Origin: Arthrobacter rhizophilus
GTDB taxonomy: Bacteria; Actinomycetota; Actinomycetes; Actinomycetales; Micrococcaceae
Assembly (NCBI RefSeq): GCF_026241105.1
Contig: NZ_JAPFFT010000020.1
Span: 1-64,000 of the forward strand
Length of the DNA stretch: 64,000 nucleotides
Direction: 5' to 3'
Numbering within the stretch: position 1 is the first letter of the stretch; each line of letters begins with the position of its first letter. A model generated the notes under the pieces. That model saw only the letters and a program-made list of their open reading frames with translations, did no database searches and had not been told where the DNA came from. Below are positions 8,063-16,442 of the stretch, piece after piece. A program made the translations under genes and the position numbers.

Positions 8063-8542
8063 ATGCCTTTTTCATGGTCCGCCCGGACAACCCAGACAAT
8101 CTCCGCGGCGGCCCTGAGCGCACTATTGTTCGCGAGTGCCAAGAAGCACTTCCAGGAGCCGAGGTTTTTCTCTCCGGTGGTCCCGGACTACCTATGCCGT
8201 GAGGATTTTGCAGCCGAGCACGGCGAACCCAATTCCAAGGAACCCACACCACGGAACGGCGCTTTGGCGGTCATGTCCCGGGAGGAATGGATCGCGGTGA
8301 GCGGACTGCTCGAGGCGGCCGCCGCCGTCGGGCTCCTTATTCCTGCCACACGCAAGGCTGCAGCCCGGGGCACCACGCTGATGTTCACGGCGTTCCTGGC
8401 CGGCCATGTGGACGCGCTCCGCCGCGCGTACTCTCCCGAAGGGACCGCGTCCGAGCGGCGGATTCACACACTTCGCCTGCCCTTGCAGCTTCCGCTGATT
8501 CTGTGGGCACGGAGCTTGGCCGGAGTAAAGCGGGGCGTATGA
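8063..8542 (+). CDS. Small integral membrane protein (DoxX-like)
   Basis: 159 residues from ATG 8063. The N-terminal region has a membrane helix (AALSALLFASAKKHF), then SPVVPDYL near residue 38, followed by WIAVSGLLEAAAAVGLLIP, FTAFLAGHVDALRRA and a last helix LQLPLILWARSL. The ELxxxxGLLxP / H pattern resembles DoxX-like DUF4267-type proteins. An upstream extension to 7997 is possible but lacks a ribosome site. The stop overlaps the azlC start (ATGA). Confidence 0.7.
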   Translation: MPFSWSARTTQTISAAALSALLFASAKKHFQEPRFFSPVVPDYLCREDFAAEHGEPNSKEPTPRNGALAVMSREEWIAVSGLLEAAAAVGLLIPATRKAAARGTTLMFTAFLAGHVDALRRAYSPEGTASERRIHTLRLPLQLPLILWARSLAGVKRGV

Positions 8543-9300
8543 AACTCCTTGAATCCCCGGCGGTGAAGGTGGGCCTCTCCATCAGCATCGCAACGGGCCT
8601 CTATGGCATCTCGTTCGGAGCGTTGGCCTCGGCCTCAGGATTCAATTTCTGGCAGACCATGGCATTCAGCCTGCTCATGTTCAGTGGCGGCTCGCAATTC
8701 GCCTTCATAGGCGTCGTGGCCGGCGGCGGCTCCGGGATTGCGGCCATGACTGCGGCCGCGCTACTAGGCCTGCGCAACGGCATCTACGGCATGCAGATGA
8801 ACGCCTTGTTGCGCCCCGGCGGTTGGCTCAAATACCCGCAAGCCCACATCACCATCGATGAATCCACGGCCACAGCTTCAGGCCAAAGCGATCCGGATGA
8901 ACAACGCCGTGGATTCTGGACCGCCGGAGTCGGCATCTTCGTGCTGTGGAACATTTTCACGGCCGTCGGAGCTTTGGCAGGTGATGCCTTGGGCGACCCC
9001 AAGCAGTGGGGGCTCGATGGCGCCGCGGTCGCTGCGTTTCTGGGGTTGCTATGGCCACGGCTCAAAGGCCGTGAGCCGTGGGCGATTGCCGCAGCTGCTG
9101 CTCTGGCAACCATCATTGCGGTGCCGTTCGTTCCGGCCGGCGTGCCTATTTTGGTGGCCGCCGTCGTGGCCGGAGCAATCGGCTGGTTCAGTCACGGACG
9201 CAGCGATGAAGGCATGGAGCCCGACGTCGATCCCTACCCGCACGAGCGTTCACGCGCGGACCAGGCGGACCAGGACAGCAAGGAAAGGAACGCCGAATGA
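8539..9300 (+). CDS. azlC: AzlC family branched-chain amino acid exporter, large subunit
   Basis: 253 residues, strongly hydrophobic. The AzlC signature ATGLYGISFGALASASGF lies near residue 18, followed by FSGGSQFAFIGV and ALLGLRNGIYGMQM. The C-terminal 30 residues are a charged tail. With AzlD it exports branched-chain amino acids in the characterised Bacillus and Corynebacterium (BrnFE) systems. It overlaps both the preceding DoxX-like gene and azlD by 4 bases, suggesting one transcript. Confidence 0.88.
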   Translation: MKLLESPAVKVGLSISIATGLYGISFGALASASGFNFWQTMAFSLLMFSGGSQFAFIGVVAGGGSGIAAMTAAALLGLRNGIYGMQMNALLRPGGWLKYPQAHITIDESTATASGQSDPDEQRRGFWTAGVGIFVLWNIFTAVGALAGDALGDPKQWGLDGAAVAAFLGLLWPRLKGREPWAIAAAAALATIIAVPFVPAGVPILVAAVVAGAIGWFSHGRSDEGMEPDVDPYPHERSRADQADQDSKERNAE

Positions 9301-9608
9301 ACCTCTGGCCCTGGATACTGATCGCCTGCGGACTGGCGTACCTCACCAAGCTCTCGGGCTATTTCGTGCCGGCGAAGCTGCTTCGGAGTCCCCGGATGAT
9401 GCGAGTGGCGGGCACCATGACTATCGGCCTGCTGGCGTCCCTGACGGTGGTCAACGCGGTGGCGTCGGGGCAGTCCCTCGCATTCGACGCGCGGCTCGGC
9501 GCCCTGGTTGCCGGGGCTATTGCACTATGGCTCCGCGCGCCGTTCCTCGTGGTGGTCATCGTCGGATCAGCGGCGGCAGCCTGCCTGCGGCTGCTCGGCT
9601 GGCGCTGA
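9297..9608 (+). CDS. azlD: AzlD family branched-chain amino acid exporter, small subunit
   Basis: 103 residues with about four membrane helices, including ACGLAYLTKLSGYFVP, the AzlD-type N-terminus. The length is normal for the family. ATG 9297 overlaps the azlC stop (ATGA), indicating coupled translation. It converges with the TetR gene; only about 50 bases separate the stops. Confidence 0.88.
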   Translation: MNLWPWILIACGLAYLTKLSGYFVPAKLLRSPRMMRVAGTMTIGLLASLTVVNAVASGQSLAFDARLGALVAGAIALWLRAPFLVVVIVGSAAAACLRLLGWR

Positions 9609-9656
9609 TTGGGGTTTTTGGCGAGCGCGACGGCGGGGACCCGCCACCCGGCGTTC

Positions 9657-10319
9657 CTAACGGTCGCTGCTGTGGTGCGCGCCGTCGTCGTGCGCTGGTT
9701 CCTGGAAGGTCATTCCCGGGATGGGAGTTTGAGGCGGCAGGGGGCGCGACGGGCGTTCGGTGCGGATGGCGTCCTCAAGGAGGGCAACCGGCCGTTCCCA
9801 TGCGCGGGATCCCGGCTCCATGGTGTCCACAGCACCGATCAGCATGGCAACAAGGCGGACCATATCCTCGATCGAGATATCCCGGCGCAGCGAACCCTGG
9901 CCCTGGCCACGCGCAAGCAGCTCAGCCATCGAATCGATCAAACCACCAGTGATACCAACCAGGAGCCCTCGACGGCCGGCGACCGCGCCAAGCAGGTTCG
10001 CGTCTTCGCTGGCAACCTGCACTACTGCGTCGATCACCCGGATGAGCCCGACGGCGGCATCCATGCCCGCGAGGGCGTCTTCCACGACGGGATCCACAGT
10101 CAGTCTGAGCTGCCGCGAAAGTGCGGCCAGGACGAGTTGTTCTTTGTCAGCGAAGTTCCGGAACAGGGTAGCCGGGCCAACACCTGCGGTTGTGGCGATC
10201 GTCTGCAGCGGAACCTCGGGGCCTAGTTCGCGGAAGCACTGGCGCGCAGCCGTGATGATCTTGTCCACATTGCGTGCAGCATCAGCTCTGAGTGGCTTGC
10301 GTTCTAAGGGCCGGTCCAT
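9657..10319 (-). CDS. TetR family transcriptional regulator
   Basis: 220 residues from ATG 10319. An N-terminal TetR DNA-binding domain (about 10-60) contains ARNVDKIITAARQCF and the helix-turn-helix PLQTIATTAGVGPATLFRNF. A divergent ligand-binding half follows. The frame is open further upstream but conserved sequence starts here. It is divergent from the thiamine-binding-like gene, whose promoter shares the 70-base gap, so that gene is one possible target. Confidence 0.85.
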   Translation of the reverse strand: MDRPLERKPLRADAARNVDKIITAARQCFRELGPEVPLQTIATTAGVGPATLFRNFADKEQLVLAALSRQLRLTVDPVVEDALAGMDAAVGLIRVIDAVVQVASEDANLLGAVAGRRGLLVGITGGLIDSMAELLARGQGQGSLRRDISIEDMVRLVAMLIGAVDTMEPGSRAWERPVALLEDAIRTERPSRPLPPQTPIPGMTFQEPAHDDGAHHSSDR

Positions 10320-10389
10320 GCTGCTCACAGTAGCAACGGTGGGGCTCCCAATAGTTTTGTGACATTCTTGCCTGTGAAAGACTGGATTC

Positions 10390-10713
10390 ATGTTGCTTGC
10401 CTTCTCAGTTGCCCCGTCCGGCCAGCCTGCTGCTGGCACCGTATCGGTTGATGGCTCGGTGCACGACGCCGTTGCCGAGGCCGTGAAGATCGTCCGCGAA
10501 TCGGGACTCCCCAACCAGACGGACTCGATGTTCACCACCATCGAAGGCGAGTGGGACGAGGTGTTCGACGTCGTGAAGCGCGCCACCGAGGCCGTGGGCA
10601 AATACGGAAACAGGGTCTCCCTGGTGATCAAGGCGGACATCCGCCCCGGCTACACGGGGGAGCTCACAGGCAAAGTCGAGCGGCTGGAAAGCGCCATCGC
10701 CAAAGGGGAGTAG
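10390..10713 (+). CDS. Thiamine-binding protein (MTH1187/YkoF-like family)
   Basis: 107 residues. The small ferredoxin-like fold is indicated by MLLAFSVAPSG at the N-terminus, AVAEAVKIVRESGLPNQTDSMFTTIEGEW and VSLVIKADIRPG. Family members bind thiamine or a related pyrimidine, or act as small sensors. The length fits. It is divergent from the TetR gene and upstream of an O-methyltransferase, with an 80-base gap. Confidence 0.78.
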   Translation: MLLAFSVAPSGQPAAGTVSVDGSVHDAVAEAVKIVRESGLPNQTDSMFTTIEGEWDEVFDVVKRATEAVGKYGNRVSLVIKADIRPGYTGELTGKVERLESAIAKGE

Positions 10714-10793
10714 GGCTCCCCTGCCGGCCCGTGGGTTCAGGCGGGTGCCCCGCACTCCTTCCCTCCACCGTGACCCGGTGCCAGACTGGGGCC

Positions 10794-11477
10794 ATGCTTG
10801 AACACAAGGCCCAGCCCGCTTGGGTAGCCGTCGAGGAATACTTGTCCGCCGCCGTCGTCCGCCCAAACGCGGCGCTCACGCACGCGGTCCAATCCGCCGT
10901 CGACGCCGGGATGCCGCCCATCGAGGTGGCGCCCAACGCCGGCAAGCTGCTCAAGATGCTTGTGCAGATGTCCGGGGCCCGGCGCGTGCTGGAAATCGGT
11001 ACTCTGGCCGGGTTCAGCGCGATTTGGATGGCCCAGGGACTGCCCGACGACGGCCGCCTGGTCACGTGCGAATACCTGCCGGAACACGCCAGGGTGGCCC
11101 GTGCCAACGTGGACATGGCCGGGATCGGCCACAAAGTGGATATCAGGATCGGCCCGGCGTTGGAGACGCTTGCCGCTCTGGCTGAAGATCCTGCACGCCA
11201 TCAGCCCTTCGACTTTGTCTTCATTGATGCGGACAAGGAGAACGATTCCAACTACCTGGACTGGGCCATTCGGCTCGGGCGGCCGGGCACGGTGATCGTG
11301 ATGGACAACGTCATCTGGGAAGGCGCCATCCTGGATCCGTCAATGGACGAGGTGAACGCCCCGGGCATCGTTGACGCCTTGGAGATGATGGGCGGCGATC
11401 CACGCCTCGACGCGACTGCCATCCAAACGGTCGGCACCAAGGGCTGGGACGGGTTCGCGATAGCCCGGGTGGTGTAA
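10794..11477 (+). CDS. O-methyltransferase (class I SAM-dependent, caffeoyl-CoA OMT type)
   Basis: 227 residues. The SAM site VLEIGTLAGFSAIWMAQGLP is near residue 64, followed by VTCEYLPEH, the metal-site DFVFIDADKEN near 140 and VIVMDNVIWEGA. These fit the cation-dependent OMT family (COG4122). The natural acceptor is unknown. ATG 10794 is used because the family N-terminus begins nearby; the frame stays open further upstream inside the previous gene. Confidence 0.88.
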   Translation: MLEHKAQPAWVAVEEYLSAAVVRPNAALTHAVQSAVDAGMPPIEVAPNAGKLLKMLVQMSGARRVLEIGTLAGFSAIWMAQGLPDDGRLVTCEYLPEHARVARANVDMAGIGHKVDIRIGPALETLAALAEDPARHQPFDFVFIDADKENDSNYLDWAIRLGRPGTVIVMDNVIWEGAILDPSMDEVNAPGIVDALEMMGGDPRLDATAIQTVGTKGWDGFAIARVV

Positions 11478-11492
11478 CGCTAGGCTGTGCCC

Positions 11493-11996
11493 ATGGAATT
11501 TACCCTTCGTCCCGCCACAGTGGACGATGCTGAGTCCCTGACGCGCATGCATTTGGCTGCCTGGCGCGAAAGCTACCGCCGTCTCCTGCCCGAGGAGTTC
11601 TTCGCCTTCCGGGAAGCCACCATCAACGCCCGGATCGAGAGGCAGCGGGAAGCTTTGGCAGGCTCCTACAAGCCGACGCTCGCCCTCGACGCCGAAGGCG
11701 CTTTGGTGGGTATAGCCTCTGCTGGTCAGGCCCGGGATGAGGACCGGCCCTGCGAACTGGAACTGCAGATGATCTACACCCTGCGTCGCGCTTACGGTTT
11801 GGGTGTGGGGCAGGCGCTGGTGGACGCCGTGATCGGCAACGCTCCCGCCTACCTTTGGGTGCTTGAAGACAACCCTCGGGCCCAGGCCTTCTACCGCAAG
11901 AACGGGTTCCAAGCTGACGGCACGCGCCAGCTCTTGCCGCCGGATTGGCACGAACTGCCGGAGATCCGGATGGTGCGTCCCGCCGTCGGGGGCTGA
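11493..11996 (+). CDS. GNAT family N-acetyltransferase
   Basis: 167 residues. The N-terminus FTLRPATVDDAESLTRMHLAAW is typical of GNAT proteins. The acetyl-CoA loop is weakly marked by LRRAYGLGVGQALVDAV (R-x-x-G-x-G/A), followed by LWVLEDNPRAQAFYRKNGF, the family C-terminal motif. Substrate unknown. ATG 11493 is chosen over a GTG two codons earlier. It follows the methyltransferase by 15 bases and may be co-transcribed. Confidence 0.85.
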   Translation: MEFTLRPATVDDAESLTRMHLAAWRESYRRLLPEEFFAFREATINARIERQREALAGSYKPTLALDAEGALVGIASAGQARDEDRPCELELQMIYTLRRAYGLGVGQALVDAVIGNAPAYLWVLEDNPRAQAFYRKNGFQADGTRQLLPPDWHELPEIRMVRPAVGG

Positions 11997-12053
11997 CCGC
12001 AAAGTCAGCCGCGTCAATTAGGGTTGAAGCATGACCGGAAGAGGGCGGCTGTA

Positions 12054-12944
12054 GTGGCAAAGCGGGGCAAAAGCAGGGGCGCCGGGCGGGTTGCCGGAGT
12101 CATCGAGGTGCCTGCCGGCACTAAGCCGGACGGTCCCGTGGAGGGCGTCTATTACATCGATACCGGCGACTGCGAACTCGTTGCCGACCCTGACAACTCC
12201 AACGGCTGGCTCCTCAAGATCAACGGGGTTATGAGTTCGCACATTGATGTTGCAGAGCCGTTGTTCCTGGACTTCGAGTACATGCGCTGGATCGCGGCTT
12301 TGGTCGAATCCAAATGGCCCCCCGAGTCGAAACCGAAGCTGCGTGCCTTGCATCTAGGCGGCGGGGCCTGTTCCCTGGCGCGGTACTTCCACGCCGCCTA
12401 TCCGGACGCGCGCCAAGTGGTGGTGGAGCTCGACGGCAAGCTCGCTGAATACGTGCGCGGCTGGTTCGATCTCCCCAAGGCCCCGTTGCTTCGAATCCGC
12501 GTGGGTGAAGCGAGGGAGGTCACCGAGAGCCTCACCCCGGACACTCGAGACCTCATCATCCGGGATGTCTTTGCCGGCGCCCTCACCCCGAGGGCGCTCA
12601 CAACCCGGGAATTCAACGACCATGCACAGAGGGTGCTCGCTCCGGGCGGGCTCTATATCGTGAATTCCGGAGATGCCCCGGACCTCAATAACGCCCGCGA
12701 GGACGCCGCCACCATCGCGGACACCTTCGAGCACACCATGATCATCGCCGACCCAGCGATGCTCAAGGGACGTCGGTACGGCAACATGATCATGGCCGGC
12801 AGCCACGAGCGCTTCGGTGACGATCCGCAGCTCGCCCGCAAACTCTTGGGCGGCGCAGTTCCCGCGCACATCTGGGACGATGCCCGGGTCCGGGCCTTCG
12901 CCGTCGGCGCACACGTCCGGCACGACCCCTTGCCTGCCGCCTGA
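12054..12944 (+). CDS. Spermidine-synthase-like SAM-dependent protein
   Basis: About 296 residues from GTG 12054, with GGAAGAGGG a few bases upstream; a TTG at 12024 is an alternative. Features are RALHLGGGACSLARYF (SAM/dcSAM loop), VVVELDGKLAEYVRGWF, and DLIIRDVFAG, followed by QRVLAPGGLYIVN. This matches the spermidine-synthase fold common in actinobacteria, usually without proven polyamine activity. The membrane part found in fused homologues is absent. Confidence 0.75.
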   Translation: MAKRGKSRGAGRVAGVIEVPAGTKPDGPVEGVYYIDTGDCELVADPDNSNGWLLKINGVMSSHIDVAEPLFLDFEYMRWIAALVESKWPPESKPKLRALHLGGGACSLARYFHAAYPDARQVVVELDGKLAEYVRGWFDLPKAPLLRIRVGEAREVTESLTPDTRDLIIRDVFAGALTPRALTTREFNDHAQRVLAPGGLYIVNSGDAPDLNNAREDAATIADTFEHTMIIADPAMLKGRRYGNMIMAGSHERFGDDPQLARKLLGGAVPAHIWDDARVRAFAVGAHVRHDPLPAA

Positions 12945-13098
12945 CGCTCGCTCACCTTTGGGGCCCTTTCGGCCGATCCTCCTGCAGATCTTGGGGCCAA
13001 ACGACGAATCCTCCTGCAGATCAATCTGAAGGAGGGTTCCTCCATTTGGGCTCATATGTGAGCGAGCGTCTGGCTGGAAGGGCTCACATGTGAGCGAG
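12944..13098. repeat. Composite intergenic repeat: inverted GCTCGCTCAC arms, direct repeats and ACATGT palindromes
   Basis: Between two converging genes: ACGCTCGCTCAC at 12944-12955 faces its exact complement at 13058-13069. ATCCTCCTGCAGATC is repeated at 12976-12990 and 13008-13022. GGGCTCAYATGTGAGCGAG is repeated at 13048-13066 and 13080-13098, each palindromic around an AYATGT core. Non-coding. It may fold as a bidirectional terminator. Confidence 0.6.
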
Positions 13099-13121
13099 GG
13101 TCCGCGCCCCGCCGATGCCCG

Positions 13122-14018
13122 CTAGCGGCGCGCCAGCAGCAGTTCCCGGTGCGCGGCCGTCTCCTCCTGGAGGGCGTGCACGACGGCGGCGACAGCCGGG
13201 CGGCGCATCGAGTCCGGCCGCAGGACCATCCAGTAGGGGAGTAGCTCCGCGAAGTCCGAGGGCAGAAGCCGGACCAGGTCCGGGTGCCGGTCCGCCATGA
13301 AACACGGCAGGAAGCCGATGCCGGCCCCGGCCCGCGTCGCCTCCACATGGACGAAGACATTGGTGGAACTCAGGCCGTCGCGCATCGACGGGACCAGCCT
13401 GCGAGGGGCGTCGAGATCGTCCACTTGAAGCATGGAATCCACGAAGTAAACCAGCTGGTGCTGCGTCAACTCCTCCACGGTTGAGGGTACGCCGTGGAAA
13501 GCCAGGTACTCCCTCGAGGCATACATCCCGAGCATGTACTCGCCCAGAAGCAGTGCCTCCGCCCGGTGCACCTGCGGCTCGCCCACCACCACCTCCACGT
13601 CGAGGCCGGAGCGCTGCTGGAGTGCCCGGCGGGTCACTGTGATGATCTCGACAGTGAGCCCGGGATGCGATCGCCGCAAGCGCGCCACGGCCGGTGCCGC
13701 GATGTATGCGCTGAAACCGTCAGTTGCGGTCATGCGTACGACGCCGGCAATGGGGTCCGGTGCGCGATCCTCCGGTCCCAGCGTGCCCACCGCAGCTTCG
13801 ATCCGCTCCGCCACGCCCACGGCTTCGGCGCCGAGTTCCGTGACTTCCCACCCCCCTGCGGCGCGCGCGAGGATCCGGCCGCCGAGGGCCTTCTCCAGCG
13901 CGGCGATCCTGCGGGAAACGGTGGTGTGGTTCAGCCCCAAGGCTTGGGCCGCCGTCGTGAACTTTCCTGAGCGCGATACTGCGAGGAGGACCAGCAGGTC
14001 GTCGGGATTCGGATTCAT
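13122..14018 (-). CDS. LysR family transcriptional regulator
   Basis: 298 residues from ATG 14018. The N-terminal winged helix-turn-helix includes LLVLLAVSRSGKFTTAAQALGLNHTTVSRRIAALE, abbreviated here, followed by a LysR co-inducer domain with DGFSAYIAAPAVARL and a conserved family C-terminus. It is divergent from an MHS transporter and a 3-hydroxybutyrate dehydrogenase, which it probably controls in response to hydroxybutyrate or a related acid (inference from position). The frame extends to 14081, but the LysR family start fits 14018. Confidence 0.87.
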   Translation of the reverse strand: MNPNPDDLLVLLAVSRSGKFTTAAQALGLNHTTVSRRIAALEKALGGRILARAAGGWEVTELGAEAVGVAERIEAAVGTLGPEDRAPDPIAGVVRMTATDGFSAYIAAPAVARLRRSHPGLTVEIITVTRRALQQRSGLDVEVVVGEPQVHRAEALLLGEYMLGMYASREYLAFHGVPSTVEELTQHQLVYFVDSMLQVDDLDAPRRLVPSMRDGLSSTNVFVHVEATRAGAGIGFLPCFMADRHPDLVRLLPSDFAELLPYWMVLRPDSMRRPAVAAVVHALQEETAAHRELLLARR

Positions 14019-14100
14019 ATCTGCAATTCTGCACACACTTAGTGCCATTTTGGCCATTGAAGCACCGATGATGTGCAGCAATACTCATTGGAGCATTTCG

Positions 14101-14117
14101 TGCTGTGGATCACAGCA
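14101..14117. promoter_or_regulatory. Palindrome in the divergent LysR / transporter promoter
   Basis: TGCTGTG-GAT-CACAGCA is a perfect 7+7 palindrome about 30 bases before the transporter start. Its position suits an operator for the divergent LysR, although a classical T-N11-A site is not obvious. It could equally bind a CRP-type regulator, whose half-site TGTG is present. Confidence 0.45.
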
Positions 14118-14147
14118 CATGTCAGCGTGGACACTAAGGAGATGGAC

Positions 14148-15581
14148 ATGAGCGTAGGACAACGCTCCGCAGCAGGCGCCGACCGGCCGGCCGGGAACCC
14201 CACAGGCAAGGCAACAGGCGCAACTGGCAACGGCCCAGCAGGCAAAGGCTCAGGACTCAAGAAGATTGTCGCCGCCTCGATGGTTGGCACCGTGGTGGAA
14301 TGGTACGAATTCTTCCTCTACGCCACCGCCGCAACCCTGGTTTTCGGCAAGTACTTCTTCCCGCCCACCGGCAACGAGCTTGACGGCATCATCCAGGCAT
14401 TCCTGACATACGCGGTGGGCTTCGTGGCCCGGCCCCTGGGTGGCATCGTCTTCGGCCAGATCGGCGACAGGCTTGGCCGTAAACCCACCTTGCAGCTCAC
14501 CATTGTGATTGTTGGTATCTCCACCTTCCTCATGGGTTGCCTCCCCGGCTTCGCCGACCTCGGTTACTGGGCGCCTGCCATGCTCGTGGCACTCCGCTTC
14601 ATCCAAGGCTTCGCGCTGGGTGGCGAATGGGGCGGCGCGGTGCTGCTGGTGGCAGAACACAGCCCCAGCAAGTCGCGTGGCTTCTGGTCAAGCTGGCCGC
14701 AGGCCGCTGTTCCGGTCGGCAACCTCCTCGCCACGCTGGTCCTGTTCATCATGTCCACCACGCTCAGCAGCGCGGCCTTCCTTGGCTGGGGCTGGCGTGT
14801 GGCTTTCTGGCTCTCCGCCGTGATCGTCTTCGTGGGTTACTACATCCGCACCCATGTGACCGAGGCACCGATCTTCCTTGAGGCGAAGGCCCTTGTGGAG
14901 AAGGAGCAGGCCGTCAGCTACGGCGTCGGCGAAGTCATCCGCAAGTACCCCAAGGGCATCCTGCAGGCCATGGGACTCCGGTTCGCCGAGAACATCATGT
15001 ACTACCTCGTGGTGAGCTTCTCCATCGTCTACCTCAAGAGCGTGCACAAATACGACACCTCGTCCCTATTGCTCGCCTTGCTGATTGCCCACGTCATCCA
15101 CTTCATCGTCATACCGCAAATCGGCAGGCTGGCGGACAGTTGGGGACGCAAGCCCGTCTACCTGATCGGCGCCATAACCGGTGCCACGTGGCCGTTCTTC
15201 GCCTTCCCCATGTTCGACACCAAGAACCCCGTGGTGATCGTTGCCGCCGTGACCATCGGCCTGTGCCTTCACGCCTTCATGTACGCAGGGCAGCCGGCCA
15301 TCATGACCGAGCTCTTCCCCACCCGCATGCGCTACTCGGGCGTCTCGCTTGGCTCGCAGGTGACCTCGATCTTCGCCGGTTCGCTGGCCCCGCTGCTGGC
15401 GACCCAATGGCTCAAGGACACCGGATCCTGGATGCCCACCGCCATCTACCTGGTGATCGCTTGCGCCATCACAGCCGTCGTCGTCTTGACACTCAAGGAG
15501 ACCCGCGGGGTGGCACTCGAGGACGTTGACGACGCCGACGCCGTTCGCCACGGCCTGTCAACAGCAGGTGCCCGCGCATGA
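14148..15581 (+). CDS. MFS transporter, metabolite:H+ symporter (MHS) family
   Basis: 477 residues with 12 predicted membrane helices after a Gly/Ala-rich N-terminus. The MHS signature is ASMVGTVVEWYEFFLYATAA near residue 43, the loop GQIGDRLGRKPTL follows, and ADSWGRKPVYL marks the second half. AAGGAG lies six bases before ATG 14148, favouring it over ATG 14142. It takes up small organic acids by proton symport. The overlap with the 3-hydroxybutyrate dehydrogenase gene suggests hydroxybutyrate as substrate. Confidence 0.85.
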   Translation: MSVGQRSAAGADRPAGNPTGKATGATGNGPAGKGSGLKKIVAASMVGTVVEWYEFFLYATAATLVFGKYFFPPTGNELDGIIQAFLTYAVGFVARPLGGIVFGQIGDRLGRKPTLQLTIVIVGISTFLMGCLPGFADLGYWAPAMLVALRFIQGFALGGEWGGAVLLVAEHSPSKSRGFWSSWPQAAVPVGNLLATLVLFIMSTTLSSAAFLGWGWRVAFWLSAVIVFVGYYIRTHVTEAPIFLEAKALVEKEQAVSYGVGEVIRKYPKGILQAMGLRFAENIMYYLVVSFSIVYLKSVHKYDTSSLLLALLIAHVIHFIVIPQIGRLADSWGRKPVYLIGAITGATWPFFAFPMFDTKNPVVIVAAVTIGLCLHAFMYAGQPAIMTELFPTRMRYSGVSLGSQVTSIFAGSLAPLLATQWLKDTGSWMPTAIYLVIACAITAVVVLTLKETRGVALEDVDDADAVRHGLSTAGARA

Positions 15582-16321
15582 CCCTGGAAGGCCGCAAGGC
15601 CCTGGTCACCGGCGGGGCGGGCGGAATCGGGGCGGCCTGCGCCACGGCCCTCGCCGCGAGGGGCGCGAAAGTTGTGGTGGCCGACGTCGACGCCGCCGGA
15701 GCTGCGGCGCTCGCCGATAGGCTCGGCGGCACCGCCTGGGCCGTCGACTTGCTCGACACGGAGGCGCTGGCCGGACTCAGCCTGGATTGCGACATCCTGG
15801 TCAACAACGCCGGCATCCAGAAAGTCGCTCCAATTGAGGAGTTCGAGCCGGAAGACTTCCGCCGGATCCTGACCCTCATGCTTGAAGCGCCGTTCCTGCT
15901 AATCCGGGCCGCATTGCCGCACATGTACGCCAACGGATTCGGCCGGATCATCAACATTTCCTCGGTCCACGGGCTGCGGGCGTCCGAATTCAAGAGCGCG
16001 TACGTCTCAGCCAAACACGGGCTCGAGGGGCTCAGCAAGGTGACAGCCCTCGAAGGCGGCCAGCACGGGGTCACCTCCAACTGCATTAATCCAGGGTATG
16101 TGCGCACGCCCCTCGTCGAAAGGCAGATCGCGGACCAGGCCTTGCTGCACGGGATCCCTGAATCCGAGGTCCTGGCCAAGGTCATGCTGACGGAGTCCGC
16201 GGTGAAGCGACTGGTGGAGCCGGAGGAAGTCGCGTCGCTGGCCGCATGGATAGCGTCCGACGACGCCGGCATGGTCACCGGGGCCAGTTACACGATGGAT
16301 GGGGGCTGGTCCGCCCGCTAA
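15578..16321 (+). CDS. 3-hydroxybutyrate dehydrogenase (SDR family)
   Basis: 247 residues. The NAD-binding TGGAGGIG is at residues 11-18, NNAG at about 76, catalytic Ser in NISSVHG, and YVSAK gives the Tyr-x-x-x-Lys pair. NPGYVRTPLVERQIADQA is the segment that marks the 3-hydroxybutyrate dehydrogenase subgroup among SDRs. It oxidises 3-hydroxybutyrate to acetoacetate. ATG 15578 overlaps the transporter stop (ATGA), so uptake and oxidation are translated together. No CoA-transferase is adjacent. Confidence 0.85.
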   Translation: MTLEGRKALVTGGAGGIGAACATALAARGAKVVVADVDAAGAAALADRLGGTAWAVDLLDTEALAGLSLDCDILVNNAGIQKVAPIEEFEPEDFRRILTLMLEAPFLLIRAALPHMYANGFGRIINISSVHGLRASEFKSAYVSAKHGLEGLSKVTALEGGQHGVTSNCINPGYVRTPLVERQIADQALLHGIPESEVLAKVMLTESAVKRLVEPEEVASLAAWIASDDAGMVTGASYTMDGGWSAR

Positions 16322-16352
16322 CGCCGCTAAGGCCCGCTAACCCCGCCCGCCC

Positions 16353-16395
16353 GTTCGGCCCGGCAACCTCGTTACCCGCGGTTGCCGGGCCGAAC
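16353..16395. terminator. 15-bp perfect stem downstream of the hydroxybutyrate operon
   Basis: GTTCGGCCCGGCAAC at 16353-16367 pairs exactly with 16381-16395 across a 13-base loop, starting 31 bases after the dehydrogenase stop. There is no T-run, which is common in high-GC actinobacteria. It also lies just ahead of the diguanylate cyclase promoter. Confidence 0.7.
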
Positions 16396-16442
16396 GACCC
16401 CTGAATGTCGTAGGCTGGTGTGGCGTACGAGGGGAACGAAAT

